Shown: positions 30,665-41,490, numbered from the stretch's first letter. The stretch: DNA of 64,000 bases from Clostridium ganghwense (GCF_026735165.1 NZ_JAPQES010000007.1:186001-250000), one strand, 5' to 3'. The notes: generated by a model from the sequence alone, not told the origin. A program made the numbers and translations.

Positions 30665-31651
30665 GTGGAAAACAGTAAAAATACATATAATAAATTAATT
30701 CATTGTATTATGATGTTAGTAATTTTTATTATTTTAACTTTTATAATCAAAAATTATTTTAAACCGTTTTTTATTATCATTTTTATGACATTTACTTGTA
30801 AGCCAATATATGATTTGTTGTGTAAGTATAAAGTTTTCAATAAAAATACAAATGCAGTATTAAGTATACTTTTTATTAATCTTATTTTATTTTTTATTGC
30901 TTTTTACACAAGTAGAATACTTTTTAATAAGATTTCTACATTGGTACTAAATAATTATTCTGAAATAATTATTCAGCTCAGAAGTGTTGTTGATAATCTT
31001 AATGAATTCTTTAAAATTGACTTGTTTAAATTTAATAGTGATGTTAAAAATTTTTATTACAATATTGCTAATAATGGATATATAAAAAAAGGAGCAATGT
31101 ATACTACAAATGGTGTATTTGCATATTTTATTAGCAATATTGCTGTTTACTTTATTTTAGTAGATAAATATGTTATAGTAAATACGATTGAAAAACTTTT
31201 CCCAGAAAATAATATTTCTAGGCTTAGGATAAAGTTAGATGATATAAATAATATATTTAAAATCGAATTAATTTTAGTATTAATAACAACTTTAGAAACC
31301 TTAATTGGCTTTGTTATATTAAGGATTAATAATGCCATATTTTTATCTGCACTTTGTGGTGTTTTAGATTTAATTCCATATATAGGTACAATATTAGTGT
31401 TCATTCCTTTAATAATATATAATTTTATTATTAAAAGAAATATAATTGCTAGTGGATTGATAATACTATATATTCTATTGCAAGTAACAAGACAAATTTT
31501 AGAAGCAAAATTTGTTAGTAAAAAATTTCAAATTCATCCTTTGATTTTGATTTTAGCTATATATATAGGAATTAAGGTTTTTGGATTTATCGGATTATTT
31601 ATGGCACCACTTTACATTATTACAACTAAGGAAATAATATTTTCAACTTAA
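30665..31651 (+). CDS. AI-2E transporter/PerM-family membrane protein
   Basis: A 328-residue integral membrane protein starting at GTG 30665, three bases after cdsA. It has about seven to eight hydrophobic segments and the long helical loop between segments 3 and 4 (NNYSEIIIQLRSVVDNLNEFF) that marks the AI-2E/PerM (formerly UPF0118) family. The family-typical LCGVLDLIPYIGTILVFIPLIIYNFI and LILAIYIGIKVFGFIGLFMAPL are present. Members include sodium/proton antiporters and putative quorum-signal exporters; the substrate here is unknown. Its position between cdsA and dxr is unusual compared with the Bacillus order, where those genes are adjacent. Confidence 0.8.
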   Translation: MENSKNTYNKLIHCIMMLVIFIILTFIIKNYFKPFFIIIFMTFTCKPIYDLLCKYKVFNKNTNAVLSILFINLILFFIAFYTSRILFNKISTLVLNNYSEIIIQLRSVVDNLNEFFKIDLFKFNSDVKNFYYNIANNGYIKKGAMYTTNGVFAYFISNIAVYFILVDKYVIVNTIEKLFPENNISRLRIKLDDINNIFKIELILVLITTLETLIGFVILRINNAIFLSALCGVLDLIPYIGTILVFIPLIIYNFIIKRNIIASGLIILYILLQVTRQILEAKFVSKKFQIHPLILILAIYIGIKVFGFIGLFMAPLYIITTKEIIFST

Positions 31652-31682
31652 GAAAAGATTTGTTAAGATAGGAGTGACTGTA

Positions 31683-32840
31683 GTGAAATACATAACTATT
31701 TTGGGGGCCACTGGTTCAGTTGGAACTCAGACCTTAGAGGTTATAAAAAAAGAAAGTGAAAAATTTAAGCTTATTGCTTTTTCAGCCAATAAAAATTATC
31801 AAAGAATAATAAATACAATAAAAGAATTTAAACCTAAATATGTTGCTGTAGTTGATAAATTTACATATGAAAAAGTTAGAGAATATTGTGAAATGCAAAA
31901 TATAGATATTAATATTTTTGAAGGTATTGAAGGATTAACTACAATATCTATTTTACCGGAAGTAGATATTGTAGTTACTTCAATAGTTGGAATGGTTGGT
32001 TTAGTACCAACATTAAATGCAATAAAAGCGGGTAAAGACATAGCTTTAGCTAATAAAGAAACTTTAGTTACTGGTGGAGAGATAGTAATGAAAGAAGCCC
32101 AAAAACATAAAGTCAACATTTTGCCAGTTGATTCAGAACATAGTGCTATTTTTCAATGTCTTCAAGGAAATAGTATAGAATCAGTTAATAAAATTATTTT
32201 AACTGCTTCTGGAGGACCTTTTAGAGGTAAAACTAAGAAGGATTTAATTAATATTACACCAGAACAAGCTATTAAACATCCTAATTGGAATATGGGGAAA
32301 AAAATATCTATTGATTCATCAACTCTTTTAAATAAAGGATTAGAAGTTATAGAAGCACATTGGTTATTTGGTTTAGATTATAAGGATATTGAAGTTGTAA
32401 TACATCCTGAAAGTGTAATTCATTCAATGGTAGAATATAAAGATGGAAGTATAATAGCACAACTTTCTAGTGCAGATATGATTTTACCTATACAATATGC
32501 TCTTAACTATCCTAAACGAGAAAAAAGTTTAATCAATAAACTTGACTTTTATAAAATTAATAAGTTAACATTTGAAAAACCTGATATGATTAATTTCAGA
32601 GGTTTCAAGTTATCTTATGATGCGGGAATTGAAGGGGGTATTATGCCTACTATCCTAAATGCTGCAAATGAAGAAGCTGTAGAATTATTTTTACAAAAGA
32701 AAATAAAATATCTGAAAATAATAGATATAATAGAAGAATGCATGAACAAATTTGAAAATGAAAATAATATAGAGTTAGAATTAATACTGAATACTGAAAA
32801 AATAGTTAGGAAATTTATTCAGGATAAATATAATTTTTAA
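31683..32840 (+). CDS. dxr: 1-deoxy-D-xylulose 5-phosphate reductoisomerase
   Basis: A 385-residue enzyme, the second step of the MEP isoprenoid pathway, converting DXP to MEP with NADPH. The N-terminal NADPH motif is ILGATGSVGTQTLEVI; ALANKETLVTGG, LPVDSEHSAIFQCLQG, and ILTASGGPFRG with KHPNWNMGKKISIDSSTLLNKGLEVIEAHWLF are all in place. GTG 31683 is the likely start because TAGGAGTGA precedes it; an in-frame GTG nine bases earlier overlaps that site. It is co-transcribed with rseP and ispG, the latter from the same pathway. Confidence 0.97.
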   Translation: MKYITILGATGSVGTQTLEVIKKESEKFKLIAFSANKNYQRIINTIKEFKPKYVAVVDKFTYEKVREYCEMQNIDINIFEGIEGLTTISILPEVDIVVTSIVGMVGLVPTLNAIKAGKDIALANKETLVTGGEIVMKEAQKHKVNILPVDSEHSAIFQCLQGNSIESVNKIILTASGGPFRGKTKKDLINITPEQAIKHPNWNMGKKISIDSSTLLNKGLEVIEAHWLFGLDYKDIEVVIHPESVIHSMVEYKDGSIIAQLSSADMILPIQYALNYPKREKSLINKLDFYKINKLTFEKPDMINFRGFKLSYDAGIEGGIMPTILNAANEEAVELFLQKKIKYLKIIDIIEECMNKFENENNIELELILNTEKIVRKFIQDKYNF

Positions 32841-32851
32841 AGGAGGAACAA

Positions 32852-33877
32852 TTGTTGCATATAATATGGAATATACTTTTAGTTGTTATAGCTTTTAGTA
32901 TCTTAGTTATAATACATGAATTAGGACATTTTACTTTAGCAAAATTTAATGGTGTAAAAGTTGAAGAGTTTTCTATTGGAATGGGTCCAAAGATATTTGG
33001 CATTGAAGGTAAGGAAACCTTATATGCTTTTAGGGCAATTCCTATTGGCGGTTATGTAAAAATGTTAGGAGAAGATGAAGAAAGTTTAGATGAAAGGGCT
33101 TTTTCAAATAAATCTCCTGCACAAAAATTAAGTATTGTTGCAGCTGGTCCTATAATGAACTTTATTTTAGCAATAATATTATTTGCTGGAGTTAGTTCAT
33201 TGAAAGGGTACTTAATTCCAGTTATAAGTGAAGTTGTCCCACAAAGTCCAGCTATGCAAGCAGGACTAAAACCAGGAGATAAAATATTAGAAACTAATAA
33301 TTCTAATATATCTACTTGGGATGATTTCATAACTCAAGTTGCAATGTCAAAAGGAGCACCACTAAAAATAACAATATTAAGAAACGAAGAAAAAAAATCT
33401 ATTACTTTAATCCCTATGAAGAACCCAAAAACTAATGGTTATATGGTTGGAGTTGCTTCTACTGTTGTAGAAAAGCCAAGTACTTTTCAGTCAATTCAAT
33501 ATGGTTTTAAACAAACAGCTTCAACAATTAAGCAAACAATTTTATCTTTTGGGATGATTTTCAAAGGGAAAGCGTCAAAAGACGATATTGGGGGACCTGT
33601 CACAATCTTAAGAATTACTTGGGCAGTATCAAAGGCAGGATTAATAAATTTAGTTGCTTTTTCTGCTTTTATAAGTGTACAACTAGGAATTTTTAACTTG
33701 TTACCTTTTCCTGCACTAGATGGATTTTGGATTTTTGTATCACTATATCAAATAATAACGAGAAAAGAAGTGGATAAAGATAAAATTGGGATTATCAATA
33801 CAATAGGTTTTGCGTTATTACTTCTACTGATGATAATAATAACCATTAAGGATGTTTTATATCCTATAAAACTTTAG
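32852..33877 (+). CDS. rseP: RIP metalloprotease RseP (site-2 protease)
   Basis: A 341-residue intramembrane zinc protease. HELGH lies in the first helix (residues 21-25), and NLLPFPALDG near the C-terminus supplies the remaining ligand. One PDZ domain spans ~115-190 (SPAMQAGLKPGDKILETNNSNISTWDDF). It starts at TTG 32852 (or 32855) behind AGGAGGA, eleven bases after dxr. In Firmicutes this family cleaves anti-sigma factors and leftover signal peptides. The gene order dxr-rseP-ispG is common in clostridia. Confidence 0.95.
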   Translation: MLHIIWNILLVVIAFSILVIIHELGHFTLAKFNGVKVEEFSIGMGPKIFGIEGKETLYAFRAIPIGGYVKMLGEDEESLDERAFSNKSPAQKLSIVAAGPIMNFILAIILFAGVSSLKGYLIPVISEVVPQSPAMQAGLKPGDKILETNNSNISTWDDFITQVAMSKGAPLKITILRNEEKKSITLIPMKNPKTNGYMVGVASTVVEKPSTFQSIQYGFKQTASTIKQTILSFGMIFKGKASKDDIGGPVTILRITWAVSKAGLINLVAFSAFISVQLGIFNLLPFPALDGFWIFVSLYQIITRKEVDKDKIGIINTIGFALLLLLMIIITIKDVLYPIKL

Positions 33878-33898
33878 AAGATTTCAGGTGATAATTTT

Positions 33899-34948
33899 AT
33901 GGAAAGAATAAAAACAAAAAAAATTAAGGTTGGAAGTATCTATGTGGGAGGAGATTCCCCAATAAGTGTTCAATCAATGAATAACACAGATACAAGGGAT
34001 ATTGAAACTACAGTTAAACAAATTACTGAGTTTGAAAAAGCTGGATGTGATATTACAAGATGTGCAGTACCAGATATGGAAGCAGCAAAAGCGTTAAAAA
34101 AAATAATAAGTTCTGTTAATATTCCTGTGGTAGCAGATATACATTTTGATTATAGATTAGCTTTACTTTCTATAGAAAGTGGAGTTGCAGCTTTAAGAAT
34201 AAATCCTGGAAATATAGGAAGTATTGAGAGAGTTAAAATGGTAGCCAATGCTGCCAAGGAAAGAAACATACCAATTAGAATTGGGGTTAATTCTGGTTCT
34301 TTAGAGAAAGAAATATTAAGTAAGTATGGTAAAATATGTCCTGAAGCTCTAGTGGAAAGTGCCTTGAAACATGTGCAAATTCTTGAAAGTGTAAAATTTA
34401 ATGATATAGTCATTTCTTTAAAATCTTCAAATGTGATGCAAATGATTGAAAGTTATAAAATTATTTCTTCAAAGGTTGATTATCCACTTCATGTTGGTGT
34501 TACTGAAGCTGGGACAGTATGGAGAGGTACTATAAAGTCAAGTATAGGTATAGGTACACTTCTTTCTCAGGGTATAGGAGATACTATAAGAGTATCTCTT
34601 ACAGGAGATCCTGTAGAAGAAATTAGAGTTGGTAAACAAATTTTAAAATCTTTAGGATATTTAAAAGAAGGAATTGAGTTCATATCTTGTCCTACATGTG
34701 GTAGAACTAAAATTAATTTAATACAACTAGCTAATGAAGCAGAAGAACGATTAGCAGCATGTAATAAAAATCTTAAGGTAGCAATAATGGGATGTGTAGT
34801 AAATGGACCAGGTGAAGCAAGAGAAGCTGATATAGGTATAGCTGGTGGTGTAGGAGAAGGATTAATCTTTAAAAAAGGTGAAATTATAAAAAAAGTGAAA
34901 GAAGATAAATTAATTGATGAATTAATAAATGAAATCAATAAAATGTAG
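33899..34948 (+). CDS. ispG: 4-hydroxy-3-methylbut-2-enyl diphosphate synthase
   Basis: A 349-residue [4Fe-4S] enzyme of the MEP pathway. Motifs: SVQSMNNTDTRDIETTVKQI, CDITRCAVPD, VADIHFDYRLAL, LRINPGNIG, and the cluster ligands in FISCPTCGRT and IMGCVVNGPGEA. It starts at ATG 33899 behind CAGGTGA, 21 bases after rseP. A terminator follows, ending the uppS-ispG run. Confidence 0.97.
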   Translation: MERIKTKKIKVGSIYVGGDSPISVQSMNNTDTRDIETTVKQITEFEKAGCDITRCAVPDMEAAKALKKIISSVNIPVVADIHFDYRLALLSIESGVAALRINPGNIGSIERVKMVANAAKERNIPIRIGVNSGSLEKEILSKYGKICPEALVESALKHVQILESVKFNDIVISLKSSNVMQMIESYKIISSKVDYPLHVGVTEAGTVWRGTIKSSIGIGTLLSQGIGDTIRVSLTGDPVEEIRVGKQILKSLGYLKEGIEFISCPTCGRTKINLIQLANEAEERLAACNKNLKVAIMGCVVNGPGEAREADIGIAGGVGEGLIFKKGEIIKKVKEDKLIDELINEINKM

Positions 34949-34978
34949 GCTATGAAAAATCATAGCCTACATTATTTA
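34945..34978 (+). terminator. Rho-independent terminator after ispG
   Basis: GTAGGCTATG (34945-34954) pairs perfectly with CATAGCCTAC (34961-34970), then ATTATTT. It overlaps the ispG stop codon. Confidence 0.9.
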
Positions 34979-35007
34979 CTTAGCTAATTATATTAGGAGG
35001 AAATTTA

Positions 35008-38000
35008 ATGAATACTAGTTTAGTTCAAATATTAAAAGCTGAATTAGACACTAATGAAAATATTTTAGAAAATGATATACAAATATTAAGAGTTCAATAT
35101 TTGACTAAAAGTGATAGATTAAAGGTTGTGCTAAGATCTATCAATGAAATAAATGATGATACAAAAAATATTATAAAAAAACTTATTATAAAAAAACTAT
35201 CTTGTTTCAATAATATTGATTTAGTTTGTTATAAAAATATATCTAATTTGACTTTAGAAAAAATTATAAAAGAACATTGGATAGATATAGTAAATAATAT
35301 TTCTCTTAAAGTTCCAGTTTGTAAGCAGTTTTTAAATGATGCGGTTAAAAAAGTTAAAGACGACTATTTAGAAATAGAAGTTGGTGATAAATTTATGTGT
35401 AAGCTGTTAAAATCAAAAAGTATTGAACATCTTACACGAAATACACTTTATGATATATTTGGAATTAAAGCTAGAGTAAGTTTGAACTATAATTCAACAC
35501 TAGAAGAAAAAAATTACTTTGAAAATAAAGAAATAGAAGAAAAATCATTGATAGAATCTGTTCTAAAACAAAAATCTACTTCTTCAAATATATCTGAGAA
35601 AAAAGAAACGAAAAAAAATTCTAATGCTCCTACCTATACTAAAAATAAAGAAGGTTTTAAAAAGAAATATAGTAAAAATCCTAATGCTATTTTGGGAAGA
35701 GATGCAATTGGTGAAATTACTGATATAGACTCAATTAATGAAACCTCTGGAGTAGTTACTATATGTGGAGATATATTTAATATAAAAATAATTGAAACTA
35801 AATCTGGTAGAAAAATAGTTACTTTTTATATAACTGACTATACAAGTTCTATAACTGTGAAATGTTTCCCAAGACCTAATGAGACAGAGGGGTTGATAGA
35901 AGAGTTACAAGTGGGACTTTATTGTAAAGTTAGAGGAGAAGCGGTACATGATTCCTTTGCTAGAGAAGTTGTTATTATGGGAAGAGATATAGTAAAAACA
36001 TCTAAAATTGAAAAAATGGATACTTCTGAAGAAAAAAGGGTTGAACTTCATGTTCATACTCAAATGAGTGCCATGGATGGATTATCTTCTACTTCTGATC
36101 TAATTAAGAGGGCAGCAAAATGGGGGCATCCTGCAATTGCAATAACAGATCATGGTGTAGTTCAGGCATTCCCAGAAGCTATGGATGCGGCTAAAAAACA
36201 TAATATTAAAGTTTTATACGGTGTCGAAGCATATCTTGTAAATGATGGAGTACCAGTTGCTACTAATATTGATAATAAAGCAATAGATGATATTTTTGTT
36301 GTTTTTGATATTGAAACAACAGGTTTCTCAAGTGTTTATGATAAAATCATAGAAATTGGTGCTGTTAAAATTAAAAATGGTACTATAATTGATAGTTTCA
36401 GTGTATTTATTAATCCTGAAATAAGAATTCCGTATAAAATTACTGAACTTACAGGCATAACAGATGATATGGTTAAAGAGGCTGAAACAATAGATAAAAT
36501 TCTTCCAAAATTTATGGAGTTCACAAAGAATTCTATACTTGTAGCTCACAATGCAAATTTTGATACATCTTTTATAAGAAAAAATTGTAAAGATTTAAAT
36601 ATAGAATTTAATTATGGAATTATGGATACAGTACTTTTAGCAAAGTTTTTATTTCCTGAATTAAAAAGATACAAGTTAAATGTTATAGCTAAACATTTAG
36701 GGGTTTCATTGGAAAACCATCATAGAGCAGTTAATGATGCAAAAGCAACAGCTGATATATTATTAATTTGCTTTAATTTATTAAAAGAGAAAAATATAAT
36801 TAATTTACAAGATTTAAATAAAGAATTTTTAGGAAATCAAGATATTAAAAAATCACCTACTTATCATTTAATAATACTTGTAAAAAATCAGGTAGGATTA
36901 AAAAATTTATATAAGCTTATTTCCACATCGAATTTAGACTATTTCTTTAGAAGACCAAGAATGCCTAAAAGTTTAATTCAAGAATATAGAGAAGGTCTAA
37001 TAATTGGTTCAGCTTGTGAAGCGGGTGAAATTTATAAAGCTGTTTTTGAAGGAAAAAGTGAAGAAGAACTTAATGACATGATTAAATTTTATGATTATTT
37101 AGAAATTCAACCAATAGATAATAATGAATTTATGATAAAAAAGGGTATGGTTAAAGATAAAGAACAGCTTAAAGACATTAATAAACAAATATGTGAGTTA
37201 GGAGAAAAAAATAATTTGCCTGTAGTTGCAACTTGTGATGTGCATTTTTTAGATCCTGAGGATGCAATATTTAGAGAAATATTAATGAAAGGTCAAGGAT
37301 TTTCTGATGCAGAAAATCAGCCACCTTTATATTTAAGAACCACTAATGAAATGATAAAGGAATTTGAATATTTAGGAATGGATAAAGCTAAAGAAGTTGT
37401 TATATATAATCCTAAAAAAATTGCAAATGAAATTGAACATGTCAAACCTATACCAGATGAAACTTTTCCTCCCAAAATAGAAGGAGCGGATGAGGATATA
37501 AGAAATATGACTATGAATAAGGCACATGCAATATATGGCAATCCTCTACCAGATATAGTGCAAAAAAGACTAGACAAAGAGTTAAATTCTATTATAAATA
37601 ATGGATATGCAGTATTATATTTAATAGCACACAAATTAGTTGCCAAATCAATAGATGATGGATATCTAGTAGGGTCTAGAGGATCAGTTGGTTCTTCTTT
37701 AGTTGCAACTATGAGTGATATAACAGAGGTTAATGGATTACCACCTCACTATATATGTCCTAAATGTAAAAACAGTGAATTTTTTACTGACGGTTCTGTA
37801 GCTTCTGGTGCAGATTTACCTTCAAAACAATGTCCTAAGTGTGGTACTGAATATGATAGAGATGGACATGATATTCCTTTTGAAACATTCTTAGGATTTA
37901 ACGGAGATAAGGAGCCAGATATAGATTTAAACTTTTCAGGTGATAATCAAGCTGATATTCACAAATATACTGAAGTTCTTTTTGGTAAAGGTCATACTTT

Positions 38001-39339
38001 TAAGGCAGGAACAATTGGAACAATAGCTGATAAAACAGCTTATGGATTTGTAAAGAAATATTTAGATGAGAAAAAAAAATTGGTTCCCCAAGCTGAAATT
38101 GAAAGATTAACTAAAGGATGTACAGGGGTTAAAAGAACATCTGGACAACATCCAGGGGGAATTATGGTTGTACCAAGTGACAATGAAATATTTAATTTTT
38201 GTCCTATACAACATCCTGCTGATGATACTAATTCAGATATTATTACTACCCATTTTGATTATCATTCAATAAGTGGAAGACTTCTTAAATTAGATATACT
38301 TGGTCATGATGATCCTACTGTATTAAGAATGCTTAAAGATATTACAGGACTAGATCCTACTACTATACCAATTGGTGACGAGAAAGTTTTAAGTTTATTT
38401 ACTTCTCCAGAAGCATTAGGAGTTACAGAAGAAGAATTGGGATGTCCGGTAGGAAGTTATGGGCTACCTGAATTCGGAACTAAATTCGTTAGACAAATGC
38501 TAGTAGATACACAACCAAAAACATTTTCAGATCTTGTTAGGATATCAGGTTTGTCACATGGAACTGATGTGTGGCTTAATAATGCACAATATTTCATAAG
38601 CGAAGGATATACCACATTAAAAGACTGTATTTCCACAAGAGATGATATTATGGTTTACTTAATTTATAAAGGATTACCTCCTAAGGATGCTTTTACTATA
38701 ATGGAAAAGGTAAGAAAGGGAAAAGGACTTACTGAAGAACATGAGCAATTGATGAAAGAACATACGGTTCCAGATTGGTATATAGAATCGTGTAAAAGAA
38801 TAAAATATATGTTTCCTAAAGGTCATGCTGTTGCATATGTAACGATGGCAGTTAGAATAGCTTATTATAAGGTATATTATCCAGAGGCCTATTATACAAC
38901 TTACTTTACTGTTAGAGGAATAGATGATTTTGATGCTCAGTTAATTGTTCAAGGAGAATCAGTTATAAAAAGAAAAATGGATGAAATTAATGCTATGGGA
39001 AATAGTATTAGTCAAAAGGACAAAGGTTTATTAACTATTTTGGAACTTTCATATGAAATGTATAAAAGAGACATAAAGTTTTTGAAAGTTGATGTATATA
39101 AGTCTCATGCTACTAAATTTTCAATAGAAGGAAATTATATTAGACCTCCTCTTAGTGCTTTAGCAGGAGTTGGAGCAAATGCTGCTAAAAGTATTACTAA
39201 AGTTAGAGAAGAAGGTGAATTCATTTCTAAAGAGGATTTAAGAACGAGAGCTAAAGTTTCTAAAACAGTTATTGAAGCTTTAAGTGAACATGGATGTCTT
39301 AAGGGGTTACCAGAAACTAATCAATTATCTCTCTTTTAA
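35008..39339 (+). CDS. polC: DNA polymerase III PolC-type alpha subunit
   Basis: The 1443-residue replicative polymerase of low-GC Gram-positive bacteria, with its own 3'-5' exonuclease. Order: N-terminal domain to ~230, OB fold (~240-330), PHP domain beginning [14 protein letters not shown] (His348, His350), interrupted by the DnaQ-type exonuclease (VFDIETTG, Asp434 and Glu436; [21 protein letters not shown]), then the rest of PHP. The palm follows, with a four-Cys zinc motif (CPKCKNSEF ... CPKCGTEYD) and the catalytic [11 protein letters not shown]-terminal helix-hairpin-helix ends the protein. It starts at ATG 35008 behind TAGGAGG. Single-gene unit between terminators. Confidence 0.98.
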   Translation: MNTSLVQILKAELDTNENILENDIQILRVQYLTKSDRLKVVLRSINEINDDTKNIIKKLIIKKLSCFNNIDLVCYKNISNLTLEKIIKEHWIDIVNNISLKVPVCKQFLNDAVKKVKDDYLEIEVGDKFMCKLLKSKSIEHLTRNTLYDIFGIKARVSLNYNSTLEEKNYFENKEIEEKSLIESVLKQKSTSSNISEKKETKKNSNAPTYTKNKEGFKKKYSKNPNAILGRDAIGEITDIDSINETSGVVTICGDIFNIKIIETKSGRKIVTFYITDYTSSITVKCFPRPNETEGLIEELQVGLYCKVRGEAVHDSFAREVVIMGRDIVKTSKIEKMDTSEEKRVELHVHTQMSAMDGLSSTSDLIKRAAKWGHPAIAITDHGVVQAFPEAMDAAKKHNIKVLYGVEAYLVNDGVPVATNIDNKAIDDIFVVFDIETTGFSSVYDKIIEIGAVKIKNGTIIDSFSVFINPEIRIPYKITELTGITDDMVKEAETIDKILPKFMEFTKNSILVAHNANFDTSFIRKNCKDLNIEFNYGIMDTVLLAKFLFPELKRYKLNVIAKHLGVSLENHHRAVNDAKATADILLICFNLLKEKNIINLQDLNKEFLGNQDIKKSPTYHLIILVKNQVGLKNLYKLISTSNLDYFFRRPRMPKSLIQEYREGLIIGSACEAGEIYKAVFEGKSEEELNDMIKFYDYLEIQPIDNNEFMIKKGMVKDKEQLKDINKQICELGEKNNLPVVATCDVHFLDPEDAIFREILMKGQGFSDAENQPPLYLRTTNEMIKEFEYLGMDKAKEVVIYNPKKIANEIEHVKPIPDETFPPKIEGADEDIRNMTMNKAHAIYGNPLPDIVQKRLDKELNSIINNGYAVLYLIAHKLVAKSIDDGYLVGSRGSVGSSLVATMSDITEVNGLPPHYICPKCKNSEFFTDGSVASGADLPSKQCPKCGTEYDRDGHDIPFETFLGFNGDKEPDIDLNFSGDNQADIHKYTEVLFGKGHTFKAGTIGTIADKTAYGFVKKYLDEKKKLVPQAEIERLTKGCTGVKRTSGQHPGGIMVVPSDNEIFNFCPIQHPADDTNSDIITTHFDYHSISGRLLKLDILGHDDPTVLRMLKDITGLDPTTIPIGDEKVLSLFTSPEALGVTEEELGCPVGSYGLPEFGTKFVRQMLVDTQPKTFSDLVRISGLSHGTDVWLNNAQYFISEGYTTLKDCISTRDDIMVYLIYKGLPPKDAFTIMEKVRKGKGLTEEHEQLMKEHTVPDWYIESCKRIKYMFPKGHAVAYVTMAVRIAYYKVYYPEAYYTTYFTVRGIDDFDAQLIVQGESVIKRKMDEINAMGNSISQKDKGLLTILELSYEMYKRDIKFLKVDVYKSHATKFSIEGNYIRPPLSALAGVGANAAKSITKVREEGEFISKEDLRTRAKVSKTVIEALSEHGCLKGLPETNQLSLF

Positions 39340-39387
39340 GAAATAACCATTTTTGGTTTGTTCAAGCAAAATGTTTTATAGATTACT

Positions 39388-39415
39388 TGAAATAGGCTTA
39401 TTAGTGTGTTAAAAT
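39388..39415 (+). promoter_or_regulatory. Promoter upstream of the rimP operon
   Basis: TTGAAA (39388-39393) and TAAAAT (39410-39415) are 16 bases apart. A terminator-like hairpin follows only ~30 bases after the predicted start, and a second hairpin follows, both before rimP. Confidence 0.5.
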
Positions 39416-39450
39416 GTAGTAGAATTATTTTGCAGATAAATTTTAGCATA

Positions 39451-39480
39451 AGAGTGGGATATAATACCCACTCTTTATAT
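39451..39480 (+). terminator. Terminator between polC and rimP (first)
   Basis: AGAGTGGG (39451-39458) pairs with CCCACTCT (39467-39474), followed by TTATATTTT. Confidence 0.85.
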
Positions 39481-39484
39481 TTTG

Positions 39485-39514
39485 AAAAAACGCAACATAT
39501 AGTTGCGTTTTTCA
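39485..39514 (+). terminator. Terminator between polC and rimP (second)
   Basis: AAAAACGCAAC (39486-39496) pairs with GTTGCGTTTTT (39502-39512) across a five-base loop. Two hairpins in series suggest either firm insulation from polC or an attenuator for the rimP-nusA operon. Confidence 0.88.
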
Positions 39515-39580
39515 TTAATATTTGTTTATTTGGTTTATTAAAAAATAATTTGTAAAAACTAAGAATAAGGAGGGCTAGTT

Positions 39581-40042
39581 ATGAAAAGAGATGTTTTATT
39601 AGATGAACTTTCTCAATTAATTGAGCCTATAGTATCTCAATTAGCTTATGAGTTATATCATATAGAATATGTAAAAGAACAAGGAGAAAATTATCTTAGG
39701 CTATACATAGATAAAGAAGAAGGAATTTCTCTAGAAGATTGCGAAAAAGTAAGTAGAAAAGTAAGTAGTATGCTAGATGAGAAAGATCCTATAGAAGATA
39801 GTTATTATTTAGAAGTATCTTCTCCAGGAGTAGAAAGAATACTATATAGTGATAAACATTTGAACAAATATATAAATCATATGATAACTATAAAGCTTTT
39901 TAAATTATTCGAAGGAAGTAAAAAATACCAAGGTGAATTATTAAGTTTTAGTAATGATTTTATAGAAATAGAAATAGAAGATAGTAAGTTATCTATTCCT
40001 AGAGATAAAATTAAAAAAATTATTTTAAAAGGGGAGTTTTGA
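39581..40042 (+). CDS. rimP: Ribosome maturation factor RimP
   Basis: A 153-residue protein for 30S subunit maturation. The family pattern is clear: QLAYELYHIEYVKEQGENYLRLYIDKEEGISLEDCEKVSRKVSSMLD, then YYLEVSSPGVERIL, and a C-terminal SH3-like domain ending in IPRDKIKKIIL. It starts at ATG 39581 behind AAGGAGG and its stop is 14 bases before the nusA ATG. First gene of the conserved rimP-nusA-ylxR-infB-rbfA operon. Confidence 0.96.
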   Translation: MKRDVLLDELSQLIEPIVSQLAYELYHIEYVKEQGENYLRLYIDKEEGISLEDCEKVSRKVSSMLDEKDPIEDSYYLEVSSPGVERILYSDKHLNKYINHMITIKLFKLFEGSKKYQGELLSFSNDFIEIEIEDSKLSIPRDKIKKIILKGEF

Positions 40043-40056
40043 GGAGGGTTTTAAAA

Positions 40057-41103
40057 ATGAATGCAGAGTTTATTGAAGCCTTAAAGGAGATTGTAAAAGA
40101 AAAGGGAATTAGCGAAGATTTATTATTTTATACTGTGGAAGATGCATTAGTATCAGCGTATAAAAAGAATTATGCTAAGGTAGGCGGAAATTTACAAAAT
40201 GTCAAGGTTACTATAGATAGAGAAAATGGTGAAATACATGTATATACACCTAAAAAAGTTGAAGAAGAGCCATCAAATATCAATGAAATGTCATTAGACG
40301 AAGCCAAGAGAATTGATCCATTATATGAAGTAGGAGATATAGTAGACATAGAAGTTACTCCTAAAAAATTCGGAAGAATTGCTGCACAAACAGCTAAGCA
40401 AGTAGTTATTCAAAGAATAAAAGAAGCCGAAAGAAAAGTAATTTATAATGAATTTGTAGCAAAAGAATATGATATAATTACTGGAACAGTTATAAGAAAA
40501 GATAAAGGAAATGTATTCATTGATTTAGAAAAGATTGAAGCTGTTCTTGGTCCAAATGAACAAATGCCTGGAGAAGCATATAACTTTAATTCAAAACTAA
40601 AGTTATATATTGTAGAAGTTAAAAATACAACAAAAGGACCGCAAATTGTAGTTTCAAGAACTCATCCAGGATTAGTAAAAAGATTATTCGAATTGGAAGT
40701 TCCGGAAATTTACAATGGCATAGTTGAAATAAAGAGTATTGCAAGAGAAGCAGGTTCAAGAACTAAAATTGCTGTTTATTCACATGATGAAAATGTAGAC
40801 GCTACAGGAGCATGTGTAGGACCTAAAGGAATGAGAGTACAAAATATAGTTAATGAATTGAAAAATGAAAAAATTGACATAATAAAATGGGATAAATCAC
40901 CTGAAACATATATAGCTAATGCTCTAAGTCCTGCTAAAGTACTGGATGTTGTTATAGATGAGGAGAATAAATCTGCTAAAATAGTTGTTGAAGATAATCA
41001 ATTATCATTAGCTATAGGGAAAGAAGGTCAAAATGTTAGGCTTGCAGCTAAACTTACTGGCTGGAAAATTGATATAAAAAGCGAATCACAAGCTTCTGAA
41101 TAA
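40057..41103 (+). CDS. nusA: Transcription termination/antitermination factor NusA
   Basis: A 348-residue RNA polymerase accessory factor. Domains: N-terminal polymerase-binding domain (1-~130), S1 domain (~135-200, including GTVIRKDKGNVFIDLEKIEAVL), KH1 (~205-275, VPEIYNGIVEIKSIAREAGSRTKIAV) and KH2 (~280-348, with LAIGKEGQNVRLAAKLTGWKIDI). It lacks the C-terminal acidic repeats found in Proteobacteria, as usual in Firmicutes. ATG 40057 follows GAGGAGGG; an in-frame ATG-like start at 40039 overlaps that site. Confidence 0.97.
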   Translation: MNAEFIEALKEIVKEKGISEDLLFYTVEDALVSAYKKNYAKVGGNLQNVKVTIDRENGEIHVYTPKKVEEEPSNINEMSLDEAKRIDPLYEVGDIVDIEVTPKKFGRIAAQTAKQVVIQRIKEAERKVIYNEFVAKEYDIITGTVIRKDKGNVFIDLEKIEAVLGPNEQMPGEAYNFNSKLKLYIVEVKNTTKGPQIVVSRTHPGLVKRLFELEVPEIYNGIVEIKSIAREAGSRTKIAVYSHDENVDATGACVGPKGMRVQNIVNELKNEKIDIIKWDKSPETYIANALSPAKVLDVVIDEENKSAKIVVEDNQLSLAIGKEGQNVRLAAKLTGWKIDIKSESQASE

Positions 41104-41129
41104 TTCTGATGAAAGGTGGTAATTTATTT

Positions 41130-41408
41130 ATGAAAATAAAAAAGACACCCAAGAGAATGTGTACTGGATGTTCAGAAATGAAAGCTAAGAAAGAATTATT
41201 GAGAATAGTTAAAAATAAAGAAGATGAAATATCAGTTGATTTAACCGGTAAAAAGCCTGGCAGAGGAGCTTATATATGCAAAAATGTAGAATGCTTAGAA
41301 ATTGCTTTTAAATCTAAAAGACTTGAGAGAAATCTTAGTTCAAAGATAAGTGATAATATTTATGATAAGCTTAAATCAGAAATTTTAACTGAACAACAGA
41401 AGGTGTAA
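41130..41408 (+). CDS. ylxR: YlxR-family RNA-binding protein
   Basis: A 92-residue basic protein of the YlxR (DUF448) family, with RMCTGCSEMKAKKELLRIV, the GRGAYICKN signature and KRLERNL. Structures of family members suggest RNA or nucleoid binding. ATG 41130 is preceded by AAAGGTGG. In Bacillus and most Firmicutes an L7Ae-type gene (ylxQ) lies between ylxR and infB; here the gap has only 82 bases, with a hairpin, so ylxQ is absent from the operon. Confidence 0.93.
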   Translation: MKIKKTPKRMCTGCSEMKAKKELLRIVKNKEDEISVDLTGKKPGRGAYICKNVECLEIAFKSKRLERNLSSKISDNIYDKLKSEILTEQQKV

Positions 41409-41442
41409 AACTATGCGATAGTACAAATGTATATAAAACAAA

Positions 41443-41463
41443 CACTGCAAAAATTTTGCAGTG
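41443..41463 (+). promoter_or_regulatory. Perfect hairpin between ylxR and infB
   Basis: CACTGCAAAA (41443-41452) and TTTTGCAGTG (41454-41463) are complementary around one A. No T-run follows directly, so it may be a processing or weak attenuation site where ylxQ would normally be. Confidence 0.6.
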
Positions 41464-41490
41464 CTTGAATAATAATTGGGGGTGAATGGT

